From Pseudomonas sp. (lineage in GTDB: Bacteria > Pseudomonadota > Gammaproteobacteria > Pseudomonadales > Pseudomonadaceae): a stretch of 6,769 nt of DNA. Position numbers and translations under genes: made by a program. The stretch spans positions 1-6,769 of the forward strand of contig JAPLSD010000186.1 of NCBI GenBank assembly GCA_026398835.1, given 5' to 3'. Numbering within the stretch: position 1 is the stretch's first letter; each line of letters begins with the position of its first letter. Below the pieces are notes generated by a model. That model was not told the origin of the DNA and ran no database searches. It saw only the letters and a program-made list of their open reading frames with translations. Below, in pieces: positions 6,183 through 6,769 of the stretch.

Positions 6183-6769
6183 ATGTTGAAACCTGCGAAG
6201 CTGGAAAAAGTCCTGATCGCCAACCGCGGTGAAATCGCCCTGCGGATCCTGCGCGCTTGCAAGGAAATGGGAATCAAGACCGTCGCGGTTTACTCGACTG
6301 CCGACAAAGAGTTGATGCATTTGGGTCTGGCCGACGAAAGCGTTTGCATCGGTCCGGCACCTGCCAACCTGTCTTACCTGCACATCCCGGCAATCATCGC
6401 GGCAGCTGAAGTCACGGGCGCCACGGCGATTCACCCTGGCTATGGCTTCCTCGCGGAAAACGCTGATTTCGCCGAACAGGTCGAAAAATCCGGCTTCGCC
6501 TTCATCGGCCCGAAAGCTGACACCATTCGCCTGATGGGCGACAAGGTTTCAGCCAAGGACGCCATGAAGCGCGCCGGCGTACCGACCGTGCCAGGCTCCG
6601 ACGGCCCGCTGCCGGAAGACCCGGAAACCGCTATCGGCATTGGTCGCGAAGTCGGCTATCCGGTGATCATCAAAGCCGCTGGCGGCGGCGGTGGTCGCGG
6701 CATGCGCGAAGTGCACCGCGAAGAAGACCTGATCGAAGCGGCCAAGCAGACCCGGGCCGAAGCTGGCGC
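6183..6769 (+). CDS. accC: Acetyl-CoA carboxylase biotin carboxylase subunit (3' partial)
   Basis: ATP-dependent carboxylation of the biotin on AccB with bicarbonate. 195 complete codons are visible of a family length near 450; the frame is still open at the window end. The N-terminal biotin carboxylase domain is present ([29 protein letters not shown]), followed by the start of the ATP-grasp domain: Lys121 in MGDKVSAK, Lys164 in [15 protein letters not shown] and the Gly-rich loop (167-173). These lysines align with E. coli Lys116 and Lys159, with five extra residues at the N-terminus here. The ATG at 6183 lies 17 bases after the accB stop and has GGAGA (6171-6175) seven bases ahead, so it is translated in series with accB. 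One oddity is Glu176 after RGMR, where Val is usual. The catalytic C-terminal half is not visible. Confidence 0.97.
   Translation, partial: MLKPAKLEKVLIANRGEIALRILRACKEMGIKTVAVYSTADKELMHLGLADESVCIGPAPANLSYLHIPAIIAAAEVTGATAIHPGYGFLAENADFAEQVEKSGFAFIGPKADTIRLMGDKVSAKDAMKRAGVPTVPGSDGPLPEDPETAIGIGREVGYPVIIKAAGGGGGRGMREVHREEDLIEAAKQTRAEAG

Overview
The window reads as an ordinary chromosomal stretch of a Pseudomonas, most likely of the P. fluorescens group. The evidence is the high GC content, the protein sequences, and a gene order that I recall from P. aeruginosa PAO1 (PA4843 to PA4848: gcbA, ctpL, dipZ/dsbD, aroQ1, accB, accC). All six genes lie on the + strand. I see no RNA gene, mobile element, CRISPR array or broken gene, and no gap between genes reaches 300 bases. 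The first and last genes are cut by the window edges.

Left part (1-3220): the C-terminal part of a diguanylate cyclase of the GcbA type (degenerate receiver, intact receiver, GGDEF with I-site) is followed by a CtpL-type chemoreceptor. CtpL of P. aeruginosa is known as the high-affinity inorganic phosphate taxis receptor. The 106-base gap between them holds a good match to a PhoB box (1190-1207), with a -10-like hexamer 10 bases downstream. This is the most informative regulatory signal in the window. It suggests that ctpL is induced by phosphate starvation, while the upstream neighbour makes the attachment-promoting second messenger c-di-GMP.

Middle (3221-5092): dsbD encodes the inner-membrane thiol reductant conductor, with all three redox cysteine pairs present. 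A TATCAT -10-like element overlaps an upstream in-frame ATG, so translation more likely starts at 3308 than at 3278.

Right part (5093-6769): aroQ (type II 3-dehydroquinase, shikimate pathway), accB (biotin carboxyl carrier protein) and accC (biotin carboxylase, truncated by the window end) are tightly spaced (24 and 17 bases) and probably form one operon from a promoter just before aroQ. AccB and AccC together perform the biotin carboxylation half-reaction of acetyl-CoA carboxylase, the committed step of fatty acid synthesis.

I did not find a convincing undescribed system. The findings are mostly regulatory elements and residue-level deviations in known families.
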